Positions 1-9,441 are shown, counted from the stretch's first letter. The stretch is 64,000 nucleotides of DNA from Roseimaritima multifibrata (GCF_007741495.1 NZ_CP036262.1:992001-1056000), one strand, 5' to 3'. The notes: generated from the sequence alone by a model not told the origin. Made by a program: numbers and translations.

Positions 1-780
1 AACATCGAAGGCTGCCCCTAATACGGCGCCTTGTTCGATCAGTGCCGAAATCTGGCGATCGCTGAATTGCCGGACGTCGTCGACCAATGCTCGGCACATC
101 TGATGGCTTGCCCAGATGGGACCGCTGAAATGTTCCAGCGCCTGCCAGAAGCAGGGTTCGTTCAAATGCGTCACATCGAGGATCATCCCCAGCTGGTCCA
201 TTTTCTTTATCAGTTCGATTCCGATCGGTGGAAAAGAACCTTCCACATCATGTCCCATCGCGTATCGGCCGATCCCGTAGTGCGCTGGCCCGAGGGCGCG
301 CAGGCCGTACTCCCAGGCTTGGTCCAGGTGGTCGAGGGTGACGATCGAATCGGCACCTTCTAGGCTGAGGATGTAACCGATGGGCTCGTTACGAGCGGCT
401 GCGGCAACGGGATCTGCCCAGCGTTGGATTTGCGATTCCAGGCCGGCGAGGTCGGTGATTTGGATCATCTCACCTTGGCGTTCCATCTCGCGGTACCAGG
501 CGAGCTGCCCCTGAGACATCGCCCAAGCCTGGGATGGCGATTCCCAGTTCGCTACAAAGGAGCTTGGTTTCATGCAGCCGCCGATTTGGGTGGCCACGCA
601 CAACCCGATTCCGCCGCGCCGCATGTCGGGCAGAGAAACAGTCCCGGCGGCTTGCCCGGCCAAGCGAGGTGGCAAGGTCCGTTCGAATTCGCGGATGTCG
701 GCAACGGTCCGTCGTAAGTCCCGATTCCACTCCAAAGCGTTTAGGCTGAGGTCTAGATGTGCATCAAAGATCCATTTCAT
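1..780 (-). CDS. Membrane dipeptidase family (peptidase M19), 3' end cut by window
   Basis: I translated this frame directly; it opens at an ATG (778-780) and runs off the left edge after 260 codons. It fits the M19 zinc dipeptidase family, which hydrolyses dipeptides in an amidohydrolase-type barrel. Visible ligands match the family: H8 and D10 in FDAHLD near the N-terminus, E141 in SLEGAD as the bridging glutamate, H205 in DVTHLNE, and H226 in ASHQMCRAL, the counterpart of the usual SHSNARAL. No signal peptide is seen, so a cytoplasmic enzyme is likely. The upstream MFS gene ends one base before this start, which suggests that uptake and hydrolysis are co-transcribed. The C-terminal part is missing, so substrate cannot be judged. 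Confidence 0.85.
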   Translation of the reverse strand, partial: MKWIFDAHLDLSLNALEWNRDLRRTVADIREFERTLPPRLAGQAAGTVSLPDMRRGGIGLCVATQIGGCMKPSSFVANWESPSQAWAMSQGQLAWYREMERQGEMIQITDLAGLESQIQRWADPVAAAARNEPIGYILSLEGADSIVTLDHLDQAWEYGLRALGPAHYGIGRYAMGHDVEGSFPPIGIELIKKMDQLGMILDVTHLNEPCFWQALEHFSGPIWASHQMCRALVDDVRQFSDRQISALIEQGAVLGAAFDV

Positions 781-781
781 C

Positions 782-2164
782 TTAAGCTTCCTTTTTATCG
801 TTCTGTTGGCCTCGAATCGGTTTGGTCGCGTCGGTCCCCAGGACGGCCAGTCCTGCGACCCCGTACATCCCAGCACAAGTCAGGAAGACAAGGATCTGCC
901 CGTCGCTGAAGATCGAATCGAGGGAGTTTCCAAGGTTCAGTAGGTGGGGGACGGCAACGGCGCTGGCTGCGGCCCCTAAATTGCCCCACATATTTCCCCA
1001 GCCAAAGACGGCCGAAGTGTTGCGTCCCCCGACGTCTTGCATAAAAGCCCAGACCGTTGGGTTGCCGATGTCGGTCATCAGGGAAACCATCGCACAGCAG
1101 CCGACGATCAACCAAACCGAATCGAAACTTGAACAACCGACGTAGGCGATTCCGGCGAGGAAGCAGGTCCCGCTTAATGGTGCGACGCGTCCCCAGCGGT
1201 GTCCCAGACGGATGACCGCTTGATTGCCTAACCAGCCGCCAATCAACTGGCCCGGGATCGCGATCGCTAAAACGCCGGTGACCATTATTGAACCCAAGAA
1301 GGATTCCACGCCCTTCTCTTCTTTCAGGTAGGTGGGTAGCCAAGTGATCAGATAAACCCAGCCAAACACCAAGCAAAACTGAGCGAGTGCATTCAGCCAT
1401 AAGGAACGACTGGCCATGATGGCCCCCATCATCGGGAGGATATCACGGAGGTTCGTTTTCGGTTCCGCTTCCCCTTGGGATCCGATCTTTTCCAGTTCCG
1501 CTGGATTCACACTGGGATGTTCTCGCGGGTCGTCCCGCACAATCATCCAGTACGCGATCGCCGACGCGATTCCAATGAAACCGTACAGGTACAAAACGTA
1601 GCGCCAGCTTCCTAACTGGAGCACCAGCAAGGTTGTCAGGAATGGGGCGAGCGTCCCCCCAAGGCGACCTCCAATCGAAACGAACGAACTGGCCATCGCT
1701 CGATCACGGAAGTGAAACCAGTTTCGAATCACACCGCTACTGGTCGGGTAAGCCCCCGCCTGCACGACTCCAAATGCAAGCCGAGCCATCAGCAGACCGC
1801 TTAGGCTGGTCGCCATCCCTGAGAACGCCGTCAGCCCGGACCAAGCAAGGATATAAAAAGTCAGCATGGCTCGACCGCCAAAGCGATCGCTGATCCAGCC
1901 CGCAGGGACTTGGAAAAGGGCATAGGCAAAGAAAAAGGCTCCGAGGACTTCCCCGATTTGTTCTTTGCTTGCGTCCGGGAAATCGCCTAGAAACGAATCG
2001 CTTTTAACCATTTCCCCCAAGCAGACTCGATCCAGGTAGAGCAAGAAAGCCATCACAAAACTGACGGCAACCACCTGCATTCGGATCGCACTTGCGGGCT
2101 GCGGTGAGGAGCTGGGGGGCCCGCTATGACCGATTGCGGAATCAGGTTCGGTTGGCATGAGCAT
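782..2164 (-). CDS. MFS transporter, anion:cation symporter-like
   Basis: This 460-residue inner-membrane protein has about 12 hydrophobic segments. The cytoplasmic motif between TM2 and TM3 is clear (GWISDRFGGR, near residue 90), followed by RDRAMASSF and GGTLAPFL segments typical of the ACS family (sugar-acid and organic-anion symporters such as glucarate or galactonate carriers). The first 30 residues are hydrophilic and Pro/Ser-rich, ahead of TM1. It sits directly upstream of the M19 dipeptidase with one base between them, so the two are probably one transcript. Substrate is unknown; the dipeptidase partner hints at a peptide or amino-acid derivative, but ACS homology points to carboxylated sugars. 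Confidence 0.85.
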   Translation of the reverse strand: MLMPTEPDSAIGHSGPPSSSPQPASAIRMQVVAVSFVMAFLLYLDRVCLGEMVKSDSFLGDFPDASKEQIGEVLGAFFFAYALFQVPAGWISDRFGGRAMLTFYILAWSGLTAFSGMATSLSGLLMARLAFGVVQAGAYPTSSGVIRNWFHFRDRAMASSFVSIGGRLGGTLAPFLTTLLVLQLGSWRYVLYLYGFIGIASAIAYWMIVRDDPREHPSVNPAELEKIGSQGEAEPKTNLRDILPMMGAIMASRSLWLNALAQFCLVFGWVYLITWLPTYLKEEKGVESFLGSIMVTGVLAIAIPGQLIGGWLGNQAVIRLGHRWGRVAPLSGTCFLAGIAYVGCSSFDSVWLIVGCCAMVSLMTDIGNPTVWAFMQDVGGRNTSAVFGWGNMWGNLGAAASAVAVPHLLNLGNSLDSIFSDGQILVFLTCAGMYGVAGLAVLGTDATKPIRGQQNDKKEA

Positions 2165-2273
2165 TCAGGCAGGCAAGAGAATTAAGGAGGGCTGCCGCCA
2201 ATCCTAGCAACTATCGAGGGCCTTTGCTGGCATTTCCATTGAAGGCTCGTTTGCCATCAAAAGAAATTTTCTT

Positions 2274-3152
2274 CTACAGAATCCTGCGGAGCAGATCTGG
2301 GTTGCGAACGGCTTCGTAACTTCCCAGTGTCGTTCCCGCCGTCAAATCATCCGCCGACATTTCTTCAAGCACTCGGTCCGCCTGGTCGGCGCCGGTTTGA
2401 AGCCGATGCAACCACAGCGATTTCATCATCCCATGGGAATCGAATAGGTCGGGACGTAGGCAAAGCATTACCGCTTCGGTGACCTGGCGATTGCATGCCG
2501 GGAGGGCGGGGGCGTTGCTGCAACGCCGCATCAAGGCGTCACGCATGGTGGCAGACGTCAACCAGTTGGCGGTGTCGCGGGCTGCGCCGGCTGGCAGAAG
2601 TCGAGCATCGTTCGCATGGGCTGCGGCACGTCGCTGGTTGATGGCGTATTCGAGTGGTTCTGGAAAGTGGGCCCCCATCGATCCGAGAAGCACGTCCGTC
2701 CAGCGTTCGACTTCGGTTCGCAAGCGATTCAGCCGGACCGCTTCGTCGACGCGGCCGCCACGACCGTGGACCATCAGATTCAAGACGCGAAAGCGGACTT
2801 CGATATGGGTTAAATGAACGGAATGGGCAATCGGTTTGATTTCGGACTTCGCACACTCACGGTCCAGGCCGGATGCAAGCGCCGCGTAGACTCGTGTCAA
2901 ACATTCCGTGACCAGAACCTCTTCTAGCAAAGGGATATGGTCGTCCCACCATTGTCGCAGTTCGATCGTGTGGCCACTTTCTTCGATTCGCCGATAGCGT
3001 CCGATCGCGTGATGCCAAAGGTCAAACCGGTTGCGAGCCGCCGTCCAGTATTTCGTCATCGCTTCGGTGGGCAGCATGGAGCGATGGTAAAGCAGCCCTG
3101 GCCCGTGATGGGCGACGACAGCAGCAAGTTCGGCAGTATTAATGCAGTGCAT
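2274..3152 (-). CDS. Protein of unknown function, 292 aa
   Basis: I do not recognise a family. The predicted product is soluble, with no signal peptide and no transmembrane stretch. It is mostly helical in appearance, rich in Arg, Leu and His, and begins MHCINTAELAAVVAHHGPG. Coding is supported by the uninterrupted length, by codon third positions rich in G/C like its neighbours, and by the 110-bp gap to the MFS gene upstream of which it lies on the same strand. Several overlapping plus-strand reading frames in this stretch look like shadows. Function cannot be assigned. Confidence 0.7.
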   Translation of the reverse strand: MHCINTAELAAVVAHHGPGLLYHRSMLPTEAMTKYWTAARNRFDLWHHAIGRYRRIEESGHTIELRQWWDDHIPLLEEVLVTECLTRVYAALASGLDRECAKSEIKPIAHSVHLTHIEVRFRVLNLMVHGRGGRVDEAVRLNRLRTEVERWTDVLLGSMGAHFPEPLEYAINQRRAAAHANDARLLPAGAARDTANWLTSATMRDALMRRCSNAPALPACNRQVTEAVMLCLRPDLFDSHGMMKSLWLHRLQTGADQADRVLEEMSADDLTAGTTLGSYEAVRNPDLLRRIL

Positions 3153-3481
3153 GGTGTGTGATGCTCGTGAGCCATGAAGCGATGCGGGTTTGCGAGAATT
3201 GCGACGCTAAGTTTTCTCGCTCTTTCATTGCATCGCACTCACTGTGCCAGAGCCTTGGTCCATGATCTGTCTGAGTCTGTAAGTCATTGTTGTGAAGTGA
3301 CTTAGCGCGGCTGGGTGGGTCCGCGGCGTTTGGGAAGTGTGGCGTCAGGGCAGCGGTTCACGATGCGAAAAAACAACATGCGATACCATTCTTGGCTTTT
3401 CGAAACGGTTCGCTCTTGTTCCCGATCGTCGGCAATCAGTATGCTCGCAGGCAGGAGGGGCCCTTCGCGGCCGGTATCACT
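3153..3481. other. Intergenic region between divergent genes, with one small hairpin
   Basis: About 330 bases separate the minus-strand unknown gene from the plus-strand TPR gene. Promoters for both should lie here, but I cannot place a convincing -35/-10 pair. A hairpin with 7-bp arms (TAAGTCA at 3280-3286 and TGACTTA at 3298-3304) is visible; its role is unknown. Confidence 0.4.
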
Positions 3482-5446
3482 ATGCGCAAGGAAGCGTCGA
3501 TTCATTGCAAGCTGTTATTTCTATGGGGATGGTGCGCCATCCTGATAGCTCCGGTAGCGTTCGCGCAAAGCACGGATCTGAACGGGAGGTTGCAGCAAGG
3601 TTTGCAGCAACTGGCTGCAAAGGATTACGCGCAGGCCCACCAAACCCTGCAGCACTACATTGATTCGATCCCCAGCGACGAATCCGCCGCGCAAGCGTAT
3701 CAGCCCTATCTGTTGCAAGCGACGATGGCGAACGGAAAAGCCTTGACGCGTTTGGGGCAACACGAAGATGCCCTGAAGCAATACCTGGCAGCCATCGAAT
3801 GGGCGCCGAAGAATTTTGATCGAACCCCTCTGCAGTTGACGGCAGCCGATGCGGCATACCGTTGCCAGCAATGGGATCAGGGGGCCAGCCTTAGTCAGCA
3901 GGTCCTGGATACCGCTGAGGATGCTCGCCGACTGGCGTTGGCTAGGCGCATCCTTGTCGCTTGTGAACTTGCGAATAAGCATCGTCAGCAAGCGTGGGAA
4001 GTCTTAAGCCAAGCTACCGAATCGGAGGCGGCTGGCCTTAGCGAATTTGCCAATCGGTTAGGTGCCGCCGCACTCGGTCAGAACGAAGTTGAGCTTGCAT
4101 CCAAGGCGTATGGCTGGATCCTCCAATATCCAACCGACGAAGAATTGCAGCGCAAAGCGAATTTAGGATTCGCCTGGGCAGCCGCTCTGGGGGCAGCCCC
4201 TCCCGATGAAGCAGCCGCTTTGCTGATGGGCTTTGCCGACCAATATCCAGAAGGGGAAGATGCTTCGCGAGCGCTTCGTGCGGCCGCGACCTGTTGGAAT
4301 CAGGCGGGAGAGCCCGAGCAGGGGAATGCCTGTTTGCAGCAGATCATCGATTCCGTGAATGCCACCGATTCGGCTCCGCTCAGCCCGGTCGTGGTGGCGG
4401 CGGCAGAAACTTTGTCGGCGAATCCTCAAACCGCCGATCAAGAGGGACTTCGCTCGATCAGGAAACGATTATTCGTCACGCGGGACTCAAGTGACAATCC
4501 AATCCCCGCTTCGCTTATTGCGGCCAGCATCGTGGATGCGGCCCTGGAAAATGATGAATCGGCTTGGCAGCGATCGACGTTAGCGGCAGAACGTCATCCT
4601 GACGCGGGTGAAATCATGGCAGCGACCCTGAAACGTTTGAGCCAGCAAGGGGCGGACGCCGATGCAGAGCGTCTTGCCGCTTACCTGCTGCAGAAATTAT
4701 CAAGCACAGATCCAGATGCTAGCATCCAGGGCAAAACGATCGAAGCGGCTTGTCGCTGGGCTGCGGAATCAGGAAAGTGGAGTTTGTTGGCGTTGGCGGC
4801 AGAAGATGTCGATACGGTGGATGTGGCAGCCCGATTGCCTTCCGCTGGAATTCGATTGCTAGCGGAGGCCCTAATCCAAACACGGCGTGCTGCGGCGGCG
4901 AAGCGATGGTTCGATGCGGCGGTTACCGCAGGAGCCGATGACTTCCCGACTTTGGTTCGTCGAGCCGAACTTTCGGTCGCGATGGACGACTTGACCGACG
5001 CCGACAAGAACTTGCGGGCCGCGGTGGAAGCGGCTGGACCGGAGGACGACACGACGCTGGTCGAAGTCCTGCAAGCCGAACTGTTGATACGTCGGGCGAG
5101 GCTGGAAGAGGCACGTGTTGGTCTTGAGCGAATTGTTCGAATGGACACGGCCGCGGGCCCGGTTCGTTGTCGAGCCCAATGGTTGATCGGTGAAACCTTT
5201 TTATTGCAACAACGCTACTCCGAAGCGATTGATGCCTACCGGATCGTGGAAACCCTTGACAGCCCGCCAGGCAACTGGACGGCCGTCGCGTTGGTTCAAG
5301 CAGGGAAGTCTTTTGAAAAATTGGGGAGGCATCGAGACGCCGCAACTTGTTACAGCGGTCTCTTGCAACGCTTCGCCGACAGCGAACACGCTTTGGTTGC
5401 GAGAGATCGACTAGCGGTGATTGGGGCAGACACCCAACGTCGTTGA
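3482..5446 (+). CDS. Exported tetratricopeptide-repeat protein
   Basis: I chose the ATG at 3482 rather than the longer frame from 3392, because from 3482 the product (654 aa) begins with a standard signal peptide: MRKEA, a hydrophobic core containing LLFLWGWCAIL, and a probable cleavage after VAFA. The remainder is a chain of helical TPR-like pairs, with a clear repeat at residues about 22-50 (AAKDYAQAHQTLQHYI), another at AEWAP-type helices, and repeats near the C-terminus (YSEAIDAYRI, GRHRDAATCYSGLLQRF). Such proteins are periplasmic scaffolds. It is followed by exbB-like, exbD-like and cyclase-fold genes on the same strand, 54 bp away, so it probably belongs to that envelope system. Confidence 0.85.
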   Translation: MRKEASIHCKLLFLWGWCAILIAPVAFAQSTDLNGRLQQGLQQLAAKDYAQAHQTLQHYIDSIPSDESAAQAYQPYLLQATMANGKALTRLGQHEDALKQYLAAIEWAPKNFDRTPLQLTAADAAYRCQQWDQGASLSQQVLDTAEDARRLALARRILVACELANKHRQQAWEVLSQATESEAAGLSEFANRLGAAALGQNEVELASKAYGWILQYPTDEELQRKANLGFAWAAALGAAPPDEAAALLMGFADQYPEGEDASRALRAAATCWNQAGEPEQGNACLQQIIDSVNATDSAPLSPVVVAAAETLSANPQTADQEGLRSIRKRLFVTRDSSDNPIPASLIAASIVDAALENDESAWQRSTLAAERHPDAGEIMAATLKRLSQQGADADAERLAAYLLQKLSSTDPDASIQGKTIEAACRWAAESGKWSLLALAAEDVDTVDVAARLPSAGIRLLAEALIQTRRAAAAKRWFDAAVTAGADDFPTLVRRAELSVAMDDLTDADKNLRAAVEAAGPEDDTTLVEVLQAELLIRRARLEEARVGLERIVRMDTAAGPVRCRAQWLIGETFLLQQRYSEAIDAYRIVETLDSPPGNWTAVALVQAGKSFEKLGRHRDAATCYSGLLQRFADSEHALVARDRLAVIGADTQRR

Positions 5447-5500
5447 AACATCCTTCGCCTGTCCGATTACGATTCCAAATCAACATAATTTCGCACTAAT

Positions 5501-6448
5501 ATGTTAGCCAATCTCTGCTGCTGCACGCCGCTTGCCACGCTTTCGTTTAGATCGCGAATGTCGATCTGTTTGTTGTTGCTAGGCATTGCAGCCGCTCCGG
5601 TTCATGCCCAGTATCCCGCGCCCCCTTCCGGCCCTATTTCGATGCCCAGTCAGTCGGGGCGAATGCAAATGGGGGGAAGTGGTGTGACACAACCGGCTCC
5701 GATGATCCCGCAAACTGGCGTTCCCGCAGCCGCCGAACCGGTGGCTGGCGAAGAAGCGGTGGACGCGGAGGCTTCGGCAATGCCTGCGTTTGTGCAGCGA
5801 TTGACCGAGGGGGGGCTGTTGATGATTCCCCTGGGAATTTGTTCGCTGATCGTTTTCGCATTGTCGCTGGAACGCTTGGTGGCGCTCCGCCGTGGGCGGG
5901 TTATCCCTCGCCCGTTTGTGCGCCGATTCACAGAATGCGTTGAAGACGGCCAGTTAAGTTACGAGGAAGCCGCCCAGATTTGCGATGAATTCGACTGCCC
6001 TGTTGCAGAGGTTTTTCATGCGGCGATTAAACGTTGGGGCCGACCGGTTATCGAAATCGAACAAGCGGTTATGGATGCTGGAGATCGTGTTACCGATAGT
6101 TTGAGAAAATTCTTGCGGGTGTTTCACGCGATCAGCAATGTGGCTCCGCTGCTGGGATTGTTGGGGACCGTGCTGGGGATGATCGAAGCCTTTGACATGA
6201 TGGCATCCGAAGAATCGGTCGGGCGTCCCGAAATGTTGGCTTCGGGGATCAGTGTCGCTTTGTTGACAACCGCAGGTGGGCTGTCCGTCGCAATCCCCGC
6301 CTATCTGGCTTACATGTACTTCACCAGCAAAGCGGATCGTTACCTGGTCGAAATCGATAGCCTCTGTCAGAAAGTCATCGATTCGATCAGTGCAGAGGGC
6401 CTTGAATCGGGGTCAAGTCGCAGCCGTAAATCACGTCGAGCCGCCTAG
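5501..6448 (+). CDS. exbB: MotA/TolQ/ExbB-type proton channel protein with exported N-terminal extension
   Basis: The C-terminal two thirds match the ExbB/TolQ family, the pentameric proton-channel half of TonB-type energisers. TM1 is at about residues 104-122, followed by the basic stretch LRRGRVIPRP; TM2 is at about 213-232 (PLLGLLGTVLGMIEAF, the family signature) and TM3 at about 248-274 (SVALLTTAGGLSVAIPAY). Residues 1-36 form a signal peptide ending APVHA, then a 65-residue Pro/Gly/Gln-rich linker precedes TM1; this extension is absent from E. coli ExbB but common in planctomycete homologues. An internal ATG at 5558 could give a shorter signal peptide. The gene is followed by an exbD homologue. 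Confidence 0.92.
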   Translation: MLANLCCCTPLATLSFRSRMSICLLLLGIAAAPVHAQYPAPPSGPISMPSQSGRMQMGGSGVTQPAPMIPQTGVPAAAEPVAGEEAVDAEASAMPAFVQRLTEGGLLMIPLGICSLIVFALSLERLVALRRGRVIPRPFVRRFTECVEDGQLSYEEAAQICDEFDCPVAEVFHAAIKRWGRPVIEIEQAVMDAGDRVTDSLRKFLRVFHAISNVAPLLGLLGTVLGMIEAFDMMASEESVGRPEMLASGISVALLTTAGGLSVAIPAYLAYMYFTSKADRYLVEIDSLCQKVIDSISAEGLESGSSRSRKSRRAA

Positions 6449-6543
6449 TCTGAGCCGCGTGTTGGGTCCCTTAACGGTAAAGGTGTGGGGACCTCCTATT
6501 CGAATTTTATGTCACTTATCGTTTTGCCAAGTAAACCATTGCC

Positions 6544-6951
6544 ATGCGACGTCGATCTGCTGAAGAGGCGACTCTCAACCTGACGCCGATGATCGACGTT
6601 GTCTTTCTGTTGGTGATTTTTTTCATGGTGGGAGCGAAATTCACCGAACAAGAAAGTCAGATCCCGATCAATCTGCCCGGAGTCGGACAACTGAATCCGA
6701 TGGTGCGTGGTCCGGATCGCCGAACGGTCGATTTGACGCCAGATGGGCAGGTCACCTTAGATGGTCAGCCGGTCAGTCTTGCTCAGCTCCGTTCGGATCT
6801 CCAGGTGGCGCATGCTTCTTATCCTGATTTGCAAGTAAGTGTTCGAGCCGATGCCAGTGAATCACTCGCTCGGTTTACGGAAATCCTCCATGTCTGCCGC
6901 AGTAGTGGTGTCGAAAATTTAGGAATTGCAGTTCAACCTCAGCGACGTTGA
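6544..6951 (+). CDS. exbD: ExbD/TolR-type biopolymer transport protein
   Basis: The 135-residue product has the ExbD/TolR architecture: a short basic cytoplasmic head (MRRRSAEEA), one transmembrane helix at about residues 18-35, and a roughly 95-residue periplasmic domain. D18 in LTPMIDVVFLLVIFFM is the conserved protonatable aspartate. The periplasmic part retains the expected pattern (PINLPGV early, then LRSDLQVAHASYPDLQVSVR and VCRSSGVENLGIAV). It acts with the ExbB homologue 95 bp upstream to couple proton flow to a partner protein. It lies 14 bp before the next gene, whose product has a TonB-like anchor and is the natural partner. Confidence 0.93.
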   Translation: MRRRSAEEATLNLTPMIDVVFLLVIFFMVGAKFTEQESQIPINLPGVGQLNPMVRGPDRRTVDLTPDGQVTLDGQPVSLAQLRSDLQVAHASYPDLQVSVRADASESLARFTEILHVCRSSGVENLGIAVQPQRR

Positions 6952-6965
6952 GGCTTTAAATAAAT

Positions 6966-8681
6966 ATGTGGACCGACCCACGGGTTGTCTGGCCGATCGC
7001 CGGTGTTGCTATCATTCTGTTGATGGCAACCTGGTGGCTTATGCGCCGCGGTCGTCGCCGTCGTCCGCGGGCCGCTGCAATCTGTATCACGCTGTCCATT
7101 GTCCTGCACGGGCTGCTGTTTTGGCTGATGCCCTTGGTGACTCGGCCCGGTGGTGGAGCCCCTAAGGGGGCGGGGAATGAAGAGGTCCGTGTCGCGGACA
7201 TCACCCTCTCGGACCTGAGCGACGAACCGCTTGATGATCAATCCGGCGACGATCCGACATTGGCCATGGAGCCCCTGCCGGTTGCGCCGCCGGCACCGGT
7301 TGTCCCCGACGCGGAACCGGCCTCCCCTACCCCGCCATCTGTCGAAACCGATTTGACCGCACAGTTGGCTGAGGCTATCGACAGCCCGGAAGTCAGCTCG
7401 GATTTCGATACTGAATTCGATGCCGGCTTAGATGAAATGCTTGCTGCCTTGGAACTGGCGCAGACGGTGGCGGTTGATCAATCGCCCGCGGCAGGCGACG
7501 CACCCAATGCAGCCGCTTCGCCATCGGTTAAAGCGGATTCATCCGTTCAGGCAATCGCCGCTTCACAATCACAGGCACCCGCTTCCTCGCGGTCGACGCC
7601 GGCACAAGCGGCGTCCGCTCGCGTGGTTGCAGATCAAGAAGGAGATTTTGCCAATCGAACGGGTGAAGCCAAGCAGTCGGCTTTGAAGCAACTGGGCGGA
7701 GACGCGCAGACCGAAGCGGCTGTGGAGGCTGCCCTCCGCTGGTTGGCGTATTACCAACGTGCCGACGGATCGTGGGATGCGATCGCTAGTGGAGCCGGCC
7801 AGGAGCGTAAGGTGCTTGGAGAAACCCGTGCGGGCGCGGGGACTCGCGCTACTAACGCGATTACCGGTTTGGCCCTCCTGTCGATGTTAGGTAGCGGTAG
7901 CACGCATCGCGAAGGACCCTACGCCAACAACATTCATGCGGGGCTTAGCTATTTGATTCGCAACCAAGCCCCCAACGGGTCGCTGGCGGGACCGGCAACC
8001 CCGTTTGCACAAACCTATTGCCATGGGATGGCATCGCTGGCGCTCTGTGAAGCGGCAGCGATGACCAAAGATCCGCAAGCGATTGCAGCGGCGCGCGCCG
8101 CCGTTTCGTATACACAGCGACTGCAGCATCCAACCACAGGCGGTTGGCGTTATCGAGCAGGAGAAACGGGGGACACCAGTCAGCTTGGCTGGCAGGTCAT
8201 GATGCTTGATAGTGCACGGCAGGCGGACATACCCCTGGACCCGCGGACCCTTCCCCTGGCAAGTCATTTTTTACGCTCGGTTCGGCTCGGTTCGTATGGC
8301 GGTTTGGCATGCTACCGGACCGGTCATCCCGCTTCCAGAACGATGACCGCCGAAGCGTTGGCCATGCGATTGATGATCGGGGAACAGGTTCCAGCGTTGG
8401 AAGTTCAGGAGGCGGAACGTTATCTCTTGGAAGAGCTGCCGGGGACGGGGCAACCGAATCTGTATTACTGGTACTACGCTTCGTTGGCCTTGCACCAATT
8501 GCAAGATCCAGCGTGGGAGAAATGGAACCACCATCTCAAGCAAACGCTGCTGAAAAGCCAGCAAGCCGACGGTAGTTGGCCTACCGATTCGGTTTGGGGA
8601 GGCTACGGCGGACGCGTCTATACGACCGCGTTGGCAGCGCTTAGCCTAGAAGTCTACTATCGCCATCGCGTCGGGAAGTAG
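6966..8681 (+). CDS. Membrane-anchored squalene-cyclase-fold repeat protein with TonB-like anchor
   Basis: The 571-residue product has three parts. Two transmembrane helices (about 8-25 and 38-56) flank a very basic cytoplasmic loop (RRGRRRRPR). TM2 contains S44-IVL-H48-G, the S-x3-H spacing of the TonB transmembrane motif. Residues about 60-240 are a Pro/Ala/Ser-rich linker (PLPVAPPAPVVP). Residues about 245-571 are repeats of the terpenoid-cyclase/prenyltransferase alpha/alpha toroid with QW-like motifs (YQRADGSWD, QAPNGSL, TTGGWRY, QQADGSWPT) and the planctomycete end motif GGRVYTTALAALSLEVYYR. I see no DXDD protonating motif, so it is probably not a terpene cyclase. It follows exbD by 14 bp. 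The role of the toroid is unknown. Confidence 0.85.
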   Translation: MWTDPRVVWPIAGVAIILLMATWWLMRRGRRRRPRAAAICITLSIVLHGLLFWLMPLVTRPGGGAPKGAGNEEVRVADITLSDLSDEPLDDQSGDDPTLAMEPLPVAPPAPVVPDAEPASPTPPSVETDLTAQLAEAIDSPEVSSDFDTEFDAGLDEMLAALELAQTVAVDQSPAAGDAPNAAASPSVKADSSVQAIAASQSQAPASSRSTPAQAASARVVADQEGDFANRTGEAKQSALKQLGGDAQTEAAVEAALRWLAYYQRADGSWDAIASGAGQERKVLGETRAGAGTRATNAITGLALLSMLGSGSTHREGPYANNIHAGLSYLIRNQAPNGSLAGPATPFAQTYCHGMASLALCEAAAMTKDPQAIAAARAAVSYTQRLQHPTTGGWRYRAGETGDTSQLGWQVMMLDSARQADIPLDPRTLPLASHFLRSVRLGSYGGLACYRTGHPASRTMTAEALAMRLMIGEQVPALEVQEAERYLLEELPGTGQPNLYYWYYASLALHQLQDPAWEKWNHHLKQTLLKSQQADGSWPTDSVWGGYGGRVYTTALAALSLEVYYRHRVGK

Positions 8682-8736
8682 CTGTGCGGGGCATTGGCGT
8701 TTTAGCGGTTCAAAGATTCGGCATTGCAGCGAACGT

Positions 8737-9441
8737 TTAAGCGATCTTGAAATCGCGAACTTGCCATTCGTAGCGTTCGGAATCTTCGTCCCATTTTCGC
8801 TCCATTTCGATCGATAGTTCTCCTTCGATCGATCCGCTTGCGTCTTTGAATTTGACGACCGCCAAGATCTTGCCACGGTCGGTATAGATCTTCGACGGTT
8901 CGCTTATTTGCCAGTCAAGCAGTTGTCTGGCGTTGACCATTTGGGAGATGTCGGGCCGTTCTCGGAATTCGCTCAACGCTTCGATTCGCATCGGGTTGTT
9001 TGCGTAAAATTCCTTCAACGGCATTTTAGGATTCTGCCGGGCAGAGGGAGCATTCATCAGTTCCATCACGATTTCCCATTCGCCCTGCCGAGCCAGTTCC
9101 GCCCAGTCCGCGGCAAATTGGTCGGCTCCTTCGGCGATGCCTCGATCCATTGTCTGGGATTTTGAAATCCCCCAGGTTCCGAAAAAGAGGGCAAGCAGCA
9201 TTCCCAGCACAGCGGCTTTTTGGCCAACGGCCGGGCCAAACGGAGAGGGGCGGAAAGCGATAGCCCCGCATACGAATGCGGCCACGACCAGAGGGATAAA
9301 GTAGGTCGTCAGGATGTTGAGGATGCTTAGCAATCCAAACAGCAATGCAAAGAATCCACTGACCCTAACCGGGGCGATTTGAATCGACTCCGCACTTTCC
9401 GTGAGGTCCGAAAAAGCGGTGGTAGCTTGGTTCGATTCCAT
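8737..9441 (-). CDS. Membrane protein of unknown function, 234 aa
   Basis: The N-terminal third holds hydrophobic segments at about residues 28-62 and 74-91 (FFALLFGLLSILNILTTYFI; VLGMLLALFFGTWGIS), and the C-terminal 140 residues are soluble and rich in charged residues. The C-terminal part contains MRIEALSEFRERPDIS and a beta-rich region ending YEWQVRDFKIA. I recognise no named domain, though the layout resembles planctomycete proteins with a DUF4190-like membrane head. It converges with the cyclase-fold gene across 55 bp and has no obvious operon partner besides the small membrane protein gene upstream. Confidence 0.75.
   Translation of the reverse strand: MESNQATTAFSDLTESAESIQIAPVRVSGFFALLFGLLSILNILTTYFIPLVVAAFVCGAIAFRPSPFGPAVGQKAAVLGMLLALFFGTWGISKSQTMDRGIAEGADQFAADWAELARQGEWEIVMELMNAPSARQNPKMPLKEFYANNPMRIEALSEFRERPDISQMVNARQLLDWQISEPSKIYTDRGKILAVVKFKDASGSIEGELSIEMERKWDEDSERYEWQVRDFKIA

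Noticed and set aside
3392-3481. Upstream extension of the TPR gene to 3392
   Set aside because: It would bury the signal peptide inside the protein, which begins correctly at 3482.
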